A stretch of 64,000 nt of DNA from positions 9,310,752-9,374,751 of the forward strand of contig NC_092642.1 of the NCBI RefSeq assembly GCF_039555335.1, written 5' to 3'. The position numbers were made by a program, and so were the translations under genes. Source of the DNA: Amphiura filiformis (taxonomy: Eukaryota > Echinodermata > Ophiuroidea > Amphilepidida > Amphiuridae). The notes under the pieces are model-generated. The model had not been told where the DNA came from, searched no databases, and saw only the letters and a list, made by a program, of their open reading frames with translations. Positions 21,929 through 33,600 of the stretch are shown piece by piece; the stretch's first letter is position 1; each line of letters starts with the position of its first letter.

Positions 21929-22981
21929 CAGGGTGTAACAATAAAATTTGTACAATTTTGAAAATAGAATGACACAAGAATGCCGCCTATTTTTTGGTTT
22001 GATAGTTATATGCCTATCAAGATAATTTCTTTAGCCACCAGATAAGCTTTGTTCCAATAAAATCGTAGGTATACAAGTGAAGATATAGCCAATTATGTAA
22101 TCTAGTCTTTACAGTGTTACAAAAGTGACTGAATAGAGTTGAATCATGGACCAGTTGGATGGCGCTCTTATGATAGATCGATTTAAACAATGGGGTATTC
22201 GAAGTGGTAGAAATGATTACATAATAGAATATATCCTTGAGTTTTTGAAAGTAACAACTAATCACTGACATAACAACCTCATTTACTAGAAATCGTGGCT
22301 GCAGCTCAACACCTTCAACCCCAATTCACGTTGGAAGAGCGTATTTTTATGGTTGTGATATTCGGTAGCACATGTAGTCAAGCAGAAACCATAAGATTGT
22401 TTATAGCTTATTTTCCAAACTCACATCTTCCATCAAGGCATAGAATTACATATAACAATGAGAAGTATGTAGAATCTGTTAACAGAAATGCTGTAAAAGT
22501 GGTCGCCCCAGAACAGCTAGAAGCCCAGCTGAACTTAATTTCAAAATCTTATTGTTTTGTACTTATGGATGCAAACACTGTTCTCGGTTTTACCAATGAT
22601 ATCTCAGGGATATGAGAAATTACTTTATTTGTAAGGTAATTTGAAAGAAATTTCATGACTTCATTTATAGATTTTAAAGAAATATCATTTTATTCATGTT
22701 CATGTTAATTATATGAAGAAACACCACTTATAATTCTTTTGTGTCAGTTCTTTGATGTTAAATGCACGATAAGCACAATCTACGCGGTTCAAACTTGATA
22801 TACGCTAACATGGCAAAAGTGGCCCAACACGTTTTCTGGACGATTTAATTAATCGAACATAACTTTTGAAGCAAAGCTAGATATTATTGATTGTATTGCA
22901 TATAACATTTGTGCCGTAACTCTTTTAGTTTTTTCCTGAGAAGTCAAAATGCAATTGTACAAATTTTATTGTTACACCCTG
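21929..22981 (+). mobile_element. 1,053-bp Tc1/mariner-related element, internally deleted
   Basis: Ends are inverted repeats of about 30 bp (CAGGGTGTAACAATAAAATT... and its reverse complement). TA flanks both sides (21927-21928, 22982-22983), as in the IS630/Tc1/mariner superfamily. It retains an N-terminal helix-turn-helix-like coding piece but no DDE catalytic core, so it depends on a transposase from elsewhere. A second copy of the same family is split in two at 44611-44882 and 50799-51637. Confidence 0.85.
22295..22615 (+). pseudogene. Remnant transposase N-terminus (HTH, DUF4817-like)
   Basis: The peptide has the pattern of the N-terminal helix-turn-helix found in some Tc1/mariner-group transposases: FTLEERIFMVVIF, then SQAETIRLF and FPNSHLPSRHRI. 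After about 60 residues the similarity stops and a short tail runs to a TGA, so the catalytic domain has been deleted. In the full-length relatives this domain binds the terminal repeats. No host function is implied. Confidence 0.6.
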
Positions 22982-22994
22982 TAGGTGTTGGATC

Positions 22995-23023
22995 GACCAG
23001 CTTCCATGTCTCTTACTTCCATG
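22995..23023 (-). repeat. 29-bp inverted repeat, right partner
   Basis: Perfect reverse complement of 20709-20737. It lies only 11 bases past the TA that closes the Tc1/mariner-like element. Confidence 0.75.
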
Positions 23024-23153
23024 GTTATTGTAAGTATTTTGTCAACAGTTAAATAACATTCTGTTAGAGTGTTTTGCATTATGATTTCTGGGAATGTTTT
23101 ATAAGTGTTATTAAAACGTTTAAATACCCGTCATTTAAACATTTTCTGTAAAA

Positions 23154-24065
23154 AGGGGGGGGGGGGCATTTTTGGCAAGCCGAGAGGGGGGGGGGGGGTG
23201 GCAACAAGTGATTTTTGGCACACATTCTTGGGCGCCTTTTAAATAAAACCCTCTAAAAAGGCTTAGGAAAACCGTACGGAAAGGCTTACATATGCAAATT
23301 TACCTGCTCGCTGCACTCGCAACATTGTTACGAGCCTACCGACTCAAGGCCAAAATCACCTCTTACCCAAATTCACACGAATACACAGCACAAATACACT
23401 GCTTGATTAATCTAACAAAATCTAAGTCTTTAATTGAAAGCAAAATATGATTGATACAATATATGACAACAAATGCATATACAAAAATAATCACACAATC
23501 ACAATAATTATTTTAACTACACAGTACTTAACCAGCAGTATATATTGGTTATATTGGCTATTATACTGGTTTAAATGTACCTCTTTTTGAAGCACAATAA
23601 TGACAACACGTAGAGAGTTTACAATCTCTCATGACATTCTGCCGAGAACAAACTCACTTCTCTCCTGCTTTTGCATTCCTCCAAAAACCCATGATGTATT
23701 AATAGACCATTCTGATACATTACAACACTTCCTGTGTCCTACATTACAACAATTCCCCATGATGTCATCTACTTTATATACACATTAACCTTTCACATTA
23801 CATCACTTCCTGGGTGGGGTCTTAATGGTGCAATACACTAAACTGGGGATTTCCAAGTTCCAAACATAGATCTGACTTTGTTACAATAATTTGGGGGAAT
23901 CCCAAAATGGCTTTCCACACCAACTCTTGCAAGTACAAGGGGGTTTCCCATCTCATGAAATACTTTAAATTAAATTACTCAGGGCACATCACAACATGTA
24001 TAAGATTTTCTAGCAGGCCAAGAGGGGGGGCGATTTTGGCGGGCCGAGAGGGTGTGGGGCAAGCG
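23154..24065. other. G-run-containing repeat debris, no gene
   Basis: Runs of 10-13 G near 23155-23168 and 23187-23200, and G-rich related phrases near 24017-24060 (AGGGGGGGCGATTTTGGC), belong to one kind of low-complexity repeat. Between them the sequence is AT-rich and shows no gene. The region lies just downstream of the SLC10 gene's last exon (minus strand). Confidence 0.5.
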
Positions 24066-24272
24066 ATTTTGCCGAACCGTTTAGAAATTTAACCCCCGGG
24101 CTCATAATTATTGCACAGTCCCTTACCAACTTGTGCTGTTGTTGTTATAATGCAATATGGCTATTGTTAATGCTGTTAATGTATCATCAGTTACTGCTGA
24201 AAAATAATCTTTACGAAACAAACATTTTCGCCCTACTCCCCCCCCCCACACACACACCCCCACACACTTTTA

Positions 24273-24683
24273 TTACGGCAAAAATATTTCCGTCGGCAAA
24301 ATATGCAGTACACCCCTCCAATCCGATTGGTCTAGAGACGCCCATAATGCCATACAAAATAACGCATCAATCAACATGAAAATCGCAAACAATGATGGAA
24401 ATGTCATCAAATCGGCAAAATTAGGATGCTCTGAAAAGGTCATTAAAATCAACGTCAGAGTAAGCGCAACATTTTGACATCCTGTCTCGAAAGCAACGGT
24501 ACGACATATGGTGTGTGACTGCTTAAGAAGACGAGCCATACCGTAGCCGATGCTAAATCCAAGGAAAGGCAGCGTGACTGAAGCGAACCAAATCTTCCAG
24601 CCTGATGTGAACATCCGTGGGTTGATAAGTGCATTCAGAGTTATGACTATCGGAATCCCAATTAGTGCCGTGATACTATTAAT
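24273..24683 (-). CDS. SLC10-like exon 4 (stop codon)
   Basis: Acceptor TTTTCTCAG|ATT at 24684/24683. Encodes the C-terminal helices with RTVAFETGCQNVAL and ends at TAA (24275-24273). The stop overlaps an AATAAA (24274-24269, minus strand), so the possible poly(A) signal begins within the stop region. The last ~20 residues (after FCMALW) do not resemble the family closely. A further exon cannot be excluded but no convincing donor was seen. Confidence 0.82.
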   Translation of the reverse strand: MNSITALIGIPIVITLNALINPRMFTSGWKIWFASVTLPFLGFSIGYGMARLLKQSHTICRTVAFETGCQNVALTLTLILMTFSEHPNFADLMTFPSLFAIFMLIDALFCMALWASLDQSDWRGVLHILPTEIFLP

Positions 24684-27600
24684 CTGAGAAAACAAACAGT
24701 AAGATAATCATAAAGCAAATAAATAAAACGGGGAATGCTATACAGGGTGCATCAAAAAAAGTATACAGTTTCAAAAATACCACTAGATTAAAAAGTACGA
24801 GGTATTTGGTCAAAATGCTTTAGTTGATAGCTGAATCAACATCTTATCATGCCACTCTTGTGAAATCACTGGGGTTTGACCATTATTGAGGACTCAGTGG
24901 CTATTTTTGTTTGGCGAATAAAAATGCAGCTGCACAAAATCACTTAAATTCAAAGCAAAATGAACATCACAGTTTAACCACTTTCTTTACAGTAGTTGAT
25001 AGTCTTGTTCTTCCACATGGCCACCAGAACATCAGGTCTCCTCAACATGGCGTTCACACCACGTTATGAGAGGTCTGCCCTGCCTGGGTATGTCAACTTG
25101 TGCAAATGTGTCTCTGGAGTTCATCAAGGTCTGCAGGAGGACTTGTGAAAACCTTTGCTTTCAGATAGCCCTACAAGATGAAATCCAAAGGTGTAATATC
25201 AAGAGATCTTAGGGCCATTCCACTTGGTGCTTCAAAGTAATCACACAATTGCCAAATAATTTTGCAAGGCGTTCTGTCAATTACTGTAAAGAAAGTGGTA
25301 AAACTGTGATTTTCATGTTGTTTGTATCCTCGGCCCTGTTTTAATTGGCTTTGTGCAACTTCATTTTAACACGGCTCACAAAAAAGCCACTGAGTCCTTA
25401 TACCAATGGTCCTTATACCAATATTACTGTTGCTAGGTCAACTGGCTCACGCTTTCTTTGTTACGAATCACTGATCGAAATGATCACAACACAAAGCCTA
25501 TGGCATATCCAAATTCGGAACAGGTGTAAGGGCCCAGGCTTAAACCAGTAACCAATGGTTACTAACGTGCACTACGACAGCGAAATTACGCATCGCAACC
25601 CGCCAGCCTAATATAAAGACATGGGGTCTTTTAGGTGGCAGCTTATTCCATACTGGTCAAGCATGTGTTGCAATGAGTCGTATCAGAACAATAAATGGCT
25701 TCTATATTTTTAATTTATGTCCAAAAAGAATCTATGGTGATGCAAAAGTATCCGCAAATAAGTTCAGGATTGTCAATAAAACAGATGATTCGAGGATTCT
25801 TGTTAACAAATCAAAAATTTGGGTTGATGCTACGTCCTAAGACCCGTGCTAAGACTTAGCACTTTCTGAAATTGCCTGACCAATTCCTCCACCTAGATTC
25901 CTGTTTCTGGTTGGAGCTGATGTAGGTGGCGCTGTTAGGAGTTGGGTCAAAAAGTACTTCACACTCCAGTGATTTTAAAGTTGTAGGAGGACAAGATGTT
26001 GATTCAGGTAAAGTACTGTGACCAAATATATTGCACTTTTTGTTCACGGAGTGAACATTTCCCTCACTTGAACCCATATCTCATGTGCACCGTTTATCCC
26101 TTACATACATTGTGTCTTGAATAGCTAATGTAGCCCATCAGCCCGGTGGTTAAGAGGCTGGGAAATAATTCATTATGTCTCATACCCAGGTTTGTATCCC
26201 TTTATCTAATCCTGCCCCACATGTGACAAGGAATTTTTAGCACATCTCATCTTGTATTGAGACAATGGCAGCCAGGACAATTTTTTTGCAGCGCGGAGGT
26301 TGTCACGTGCGTATTTATTTAATACGTACAGTAGAATTAAGCATACTAGTAACAAAAAACACGGGTCCTACTCGTCTGATTACTACGGCTTAGGTAGTTT
26401 TTAGCGACGTAACTTGTTTTGGTTGGTACACTTCACTCATTGTGATATCTGCATTACAAAACACTATTCTATATGAAATTGCTGTTTCTCTGAAACAGTA
26501 CTTGAATACTTTTAAAACCAGTGGCGGTGCCACGCATGGGGGAAATGAACGCTGAGGTCGCAGGTAGGTCAAACTATACTTTTGCTGAATCCTTGCAATG
26601 AGAGGAATAATTTGGTGTGCTTGTGCAGATTTGAGCAACTTTGAAATTTGACTACTGTGTTGACCATGTTGACATTGAACCTTGAAAATGGCCTGAGTGC
26701 CTTGAATAATAGGACCATAAAAAGAAGCTAAAAAGTTGGTTTGGTAGAGTCCTGGGGGGGGGGGGTGCACATAAAACCCTGGTATGTATAGGACTAAACT
26801 AAAGTTTGTTCTTGAGGAATGGTTTTCATACCTTTTCAACGTACGGTGCCCATCGCTTCAGTTTATATCGAATAAGCAACCCAAATGAAAACGGTACGAC
26901 AGTACAGACAAGAGTTATAACGATATCTTTGTATGGGATGACTGAAGTCTCATTGGTCCAAGATCGGCTATAGATGAATAAATTCAGGGGCATCATTCCA
27001 AAAGCAAAGATGGTGGAGGCTGTTGTCATAACAACGCTGTAAATTGAAATGGAATGGAATTGAATGAATTATATAATGTATACCGTAATAAGGGCTTGGA
27101 TAGCGACGTTTAGCACAGTATTTTTGTGGGACCTTAGCACATCAGACACACTAAATTGTATTCTGAATACGAGGAATATGTTTTTTATTAAATGATATGC
27201 GATATGCACATTTTATGACATATTATTAAACAATTGTATTTTTGACGTTTAAATGGGCATTTCGTGATCCGCAGCCTCATCAACACTTTTCTCCAAAAAA
27301 TTGAAATTTTTATTCTAATGAAACCGCCGCGGCGGCCGCATACTTATTTATGTAACTATACAAAATTTCTTGCAGATTAATTCGTTTAGCAAATATATCG
27401 TCAAATTTTAATTACGTTCTGGTGTTCGCCCTACGTGATTGTAACTTTCAGCTTCGAGGGCGCATTGCCATCTTAAGGTGTTTGCAGTTCAGTGCGTTAA
27501 GAAACGAAGAAATGTCTCAGGTCAACCTATGTTGAGTTTTTGATCATTTGGCATCTAAATCATCTAGTTTCACCTGATATTGGTGGTGTTTAACTGTGAG

Positions 27601-30600
27601 AGTTCTGAATATGAGAACATTCCGCCCGAAATGAGCCATTTTGCCATTAAAACAGTGTAATAGATAATTAGTGGTATTTAACCTATTGGCAACCTTATCA
27701 AAGTATACAATTCAAGTGGGCCATTGCCTCTACTTTTCCCTAATTTCCCTTTTTTGATAGGTGCTACTTGTAGACAGCCTGTTCATGCTATAAGGATTTG
27801 CACCTGCTTAAGACTCTACTGAAATTTGAATGCCTTATTTGGAAAGATTGGACAATACCCTTTCAGAAAATAAATACTTTTGCTTTGATAGGGTCTATAT
27901 GTGGCAAATTATGAGTTTTTCAATACAAAATGATGCGTGATCCTTGAAATTAACTGACGAAACGCAAAGGAACCACACAATGACACACGTACACGGGCCT
28001 ATACTATAGCTTCAAGAGAAGTACGGCACTTTCTTACTCTGATCGACATGAGTGACCAAGGCAGCGCTTTTACTAGCGCCGCTCGGCGCCGACCAACGCT
28101 TTGACGCGTAATCGGCCATACGAATAATCGGTTTGTTGTTATGATTGTCCAGATGACTGATTCAGCCATTCATACATACACGCTATGTAACAGCGCGTGT
28201 GATTGGTCGAGAGCCGGTTTATGCCCGGTGTCCTGGATGTGCGATCGCCGGATAGGGAAAATACAAGCTAAATCATATTTTTTAGTAATGTTACTTGTAT
28301 TTTTTTGTTATTATTTTGATGAAATAGGAATCACAAAATGTTCTGGTATGTATGAACACACAAGCAGCCATTATTATGAATGAACCCGTAAATCAGAACA
28401 CCACTTTCGTGTTTAGGCTGTATATGCTCTCAAAATGTTAGTCTCATCAGCAGCCAGTTTGGTTCTGCTCCCTGCACACAAATCTGCCAATGATAACGAA
28501 CGAGTTCTTTTTGATGGGAAAGCAGCTCGTTTATTACCATGCTACATACTCCAACACATGTTGGAAGCTAGCCGGTAGTAATCAGTTTCCCTAGACTTCA
28601 ATATGATTAGGCAGCTAACGTTTGGGATATCGCACGTAACATATTTTTATTGGGACACAATACCGGTACTTCTGCCTAGTGCTTATGCTCACAAACTTGT
28701 GACAACTTGTTTACCTTAGGCATATGTCTCCATTGGTCCAGTAGGTGAATAAGTTGGAGACTGTCCCTCCTGGTGAGCACCCAACGATCAACATACCAAT
28801 CGCAAACTCAGCTTTAATTTGTAACGCATGAGCCAAACTAAATGTAAGCAAAGGCATCACAAGAAACTGAGATATAAAACCAATGAGAACCCCCACTGGA
28901 CGACGACACTGCAATAAAGATAATCATGGGAAACGTGAATCACAGTTTGGTAAATAATGAACAGAGATATTGAAATTTTCATTTTACAAACCATTTAGGA
29001 CAGTTTATGTTTTCATTGGTTTTGGCCGAGCAACAGCTCCATATCGTAGTGACGTGTCTCTGAGCGGAGAATCATAGGGTCTTTTTATCTTTTCAGTATT
29101 TTTTTTCGTTTTCGTATTCGTTTTCGTATGTCATTGTTATTCTGAAGTGTTAGGCTCCTAGGTGTGACCAATCTTTTTTATTCTAGCCTTTTGTCACTTA
29201 CTAATTTCGTTTTGGTAAGTTATGTTAATTTCGGACATGAAAACTTGAGAGGATTGGTGCTAATCTATACAAAAGAAGTGTCTAAATTTTACGGTTTTAA
29301 AGTTGCGATAAGTTGTACGGCTTCAATTGACTTGCGTGGCTGTTGGGCCTAATGTTATCAAAACGTTTTGTAAAAAACATTTTAAGAACATTTCTGTGTT
29401 TGCTGGGTGCAAATATTTTAACATAATGTTATTTAAGTGTTGACAAAATATTTGGCCAAAAATTTTTGCAAAAATAGTTTACAATGACATTTCGAAAACA
29501 TTTTAAAAATATTGTTGTAGTGTGTTTTCATACAAAATGTTTTAAAACGATTTCATGACCTTTATATAACCCGACATTTTAATGTTATTAAAACGTTTTT
29601 ACCTAACCAAAACCCAAAATATAACTTGTTTAAAACGTTTTAAGAATGTTTTTGTGTTTGCTGGGGACCTTGCTGACAAATTGAACAAGTGAGAGTATGA
29701 GAGGAAGAAGGCGAAAGAGAGGAGAGGGAGAGACGGAAAGACTAGAAAGAGAAGAACACATATGGAGGGAAAAGGCACCGGCGAGGGAGAGGGGAGACTG
29801 ATGCGGACGGGGGGGGAAGAAGCGAAATAGGAAGATATACATTGACACGGTGGAAGGGCGACACTGCGGCCCAGCACAGGCCCGTAGCCAGGTTTATTGG
29901 GGTGCGACCGGCTCATAAGCGGACCTTTTGAGAGGGCTTATTTTCTACGTTTTCATTCACAAAAGTGGACCTTTTCATTCGGAATGGCATTTTGTCACCT
30001 TACTGTCAACCAATTTAACAACATCAAAGATGAGAGGGGCGCTAGACCACTAAAAACAATGACATACGAAAACGAATACGAAAACGAAAAAAGTTCCATA
30101 ATCTTGTCTTATCCAGCATTTATTGACACAGGCATCCACCTCTATTGAAATAAGCTGATTGGTACTTCAAACTTAACAATGAATTTAGAGTTACAGATCA
30201 ACTCACTTAATCACATGCGTTTTCGTTTCTGACCAATAGACTTACGAAAACTGAAAAGATAAAAAAAGACCCATAGACTAGTTCCTATTCACAACGACAC
30301 GCTATTTCGAATTCAAATTGACTTTCTAATTAAACACGCTAGCAGATGGGATGATGAGTACACACAGTGTCTATTAGTATTGACCTGCTTTTAATGTTTT
30401 GAGAATAAGAAAGCATATAGAAGTTCAGTTGCAAAGTTTATGGTTTCAAACAGCGTTCGAAATAAGGCGTGTCCTCGCGTCAAATACCTGTGAAAGTAGG
30501 TGTGGACCCGCAAATTTCCTACGATACGGATCCACGTGACCTGTAAAAATTGAACCAAGCAAAGAGCCGGAAATCCTAGTTTTTAGTGTTGTTCCACTTG

Positions 30601-33600
30601 AAAATCTGGTTCACATGCATGACATAATACGTGCAGCTCCCTGAGTACACTTTCATTTTTGTTTCCCATCAAGTTTTCAACCTGGGTTTTCCGATTTCAA
30701 AGGTGATGACCCTTGAAATTTCAAAGCAAGGGTCCGGGACCCTTAGATTTTTTTTCTTATTTCAAGGCCTGGTTTCAAAGGTCGTGTATTTTTGTGTGTG
30801 ATTATAGGGCTTAGAACCATGCGCCAGATACAGCTTTTACATGTGTGAAAGTTTTACCGTTTTAAAATATTAGGACGTTTTGTGCATAATTTTGACATTT
30901 ATTTAATAAAACGTCCATTTCTCAGAGTTCACTTATGACCACATTGCACGATTTTTGTGACAAGTAACTCGAAAAATATGCACGTAAAGTGTGAACTTTT
31001 TGCACTATCGTTTAGAGCACATCAAAGTCCAGGGAACGTTTTCACATTTTTTTCAAAATATTTCTTTTAAACAAAAAAATTACACTATTATGTCCATTTT
31101 GTGCTGAATAGAGTGACAAAATTGCTTTTTTCACTTTTTCAAACCATCTTATAACATATCGAAAAAAGAGACGAATTTCAAACAGATGACCTAAGTTCAT
31201 GTCTCTTCTTCATGAAAATCTAACTAACTGAATGCTCAAAAGGTCCATGTTCTTTCCAATTACTCTGGCCTTAATCATGATGAATTAGTATGTTTTTTAT
31301 TTGCTATATGCATGTGAAACCAGTCGGTTAAAATCTTAGAGGTAAATACTAAATTAAACACTTTCAACGCTAAACTAAACACATAGACGCTCCTATGCAC
31401 ACATCAAATCATAGAGCATAAACTCATTGCTTATGGATTAAACATCTTAGTTTTTAAAGTTAAGTACTATATAGGCATTTAGTTCATAAACAGTGTGTTA
31501 ATCTTTTGTAATGAAATTTGTATGCAACTTTGCCGAATTTTATACAATTTACCGACAACTTATACACTTTTGACTTACTAAGTTACAGAAATCTTTATCA
31601 CATTTTGAAAATGTGTATGCTACTGTGTGAAGAGATGGTAGGGACACGTGTATTTCATGCAACATTTAATACAGAGTTTTGTATAGTACGTTTTGCATTT
31701 TCATTTTTTTTCATTTTTCATTTTTTGATTATCATTTTTTAAACATAATACCGTTATCAGAAAACCAGCTCTGTACTTTCATCGAGTTGTCAAGAAATAA
31801 TAAATCAATTAAATGGATTGACATTTTAAATCAAAACCTACCCTTCTACATGTAATTAAATCCAAACGTTTTTTTATTATTATTACATTTTACAAATTAA
31901 TTTCGTGCAATTGTAGGCACCTGTTTGCATTTTATGCATTTTTGCAAAGTTTGTATTCGTTTTTGAATTCTAATCTACATTATTTAGACATGATACCATA
32001 AACTTAATGACATTGTGTACTTTCATGGAGCTGTAGGCAATTACAAATAATGACAAGTCAATTAAATGAATTTACATTTACCATTCTGAATAACTGAAAC
32101 CAATATCTTTTTTAAAATTATTTATAAAACACAATACCGTTAACAGGACATTAGTGAACCAGGCGTGCACGTGTACTTTCAACAAGTGGATTGACATTTT
32201 ATATGAAATCTACCAAGAAACAACAACAAGTTGTCCTTACGATTATAGTACGTCAATACTTTGGAAAAATTGTAAATAAATAAGTTACTAAATTTCATTT
32301 AAAAAAAATATAAGTTGAGGTATGTTCTTGGACCCCTATTGTTTATATTATATATAAACGATAATAAATACATCAAAGAAGTTCCCATTTATTCTCTCTG
32401 CTGATTACACAGCAAATTATGTTATATTCAATTTGGAGAAAGGTTTTTAACACAGGTCTCCATATGCATATTAACAGCCGGTGAGAAAATTTCACTGACC
32501 ATCCAGGATTTGAATCTGGGACATGAGCAGCGATGCCCAGCCAACTGAGCTGATGAGTCAGATGGAGAAGAACAGTGATGTTATTATCGATTCTACATTG
32601 CCAAGGATGTTATGGATGGCAATTAGCCTTTTCGAAGTATGGCGTACACAAAAGCAGGGCAGTCTTCAAGTTGGGAAAAACCCGGCAAATTCAAAAGACT
32701 TTACCCACTTCGTGCAGCGCCATCCGATTACGTCCGCCATATCTCGAAAAGGCTAATCATGGTTGTATGAAATCAACAATAGACAGGTCTATCCCAGGAA
32801 AAAACTGACACTTTTTCCTACCCGAACTATACTTGAATCAATGTAACCCAAGATTTGAAAGTTGCAGTAAGTTGTATTGATTTTGTATTCAGTGTAATGG
32901 AAGGAAATATGTGTAATGATATCTGAGTGCTTTTGTATTGTAAAAATTTGTATGTAAGTGTAACTTTCAAATCTGGACCTCACTACATTAAATTTACCGG
33001 TGTTTTATTGTTTTTTGGGCTATTGTATCAAATGAGGTGTCAAAATGCGCAGAAATAAATTCTGCTTCCAACGCATTTTACAGATTTGTATGACAATCAC
33101 CCGTTTTTGAATAATGGCCATTATTTAAGGGGGGGTAGTTACTTTTTTTGAGATGTTTATATATGTTGCTTGGGTTAATAAGAACAACAACAACAACAAC
33201 AACAACAATTTTTCCCTAAATCTAGGATGGCTTCCAAAATCACCACATCTACAAACAAATCATTAAAATAACATGTTTTGACGTCTTCATGTAAATCAAA
33301 TGACACCATTTCACCTAAAATGTATCCAGATATAAGCAAAATATGCAAACTGAATCATTACAGTCAATGTCTCATCACTTGAACTTGAAATATTCAAAAT
33401 GGCTGCCATTTGCACTGTACAGGTTAGAAATCACTGAACAAAAATGTTTTGACATCTTTACGTGAAGTAAATGCCACCATTTTGCCTAAAATGTATAAAC
33501 AAAATATACAAACAGATTAACTTCAAATTGAAATATTCAAAATGGCTTCCATTTGCACTGTACAGGTTAAAAATCGTTGAAAATAATGTTTTTACATCCT

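Noticed and set aside
26390-26839. 149-codon minus-strand open frame
   Set aside because: Overlaps the splice donor of SLC10 exon 3, spans a G run and a repeat end, and has no domain.
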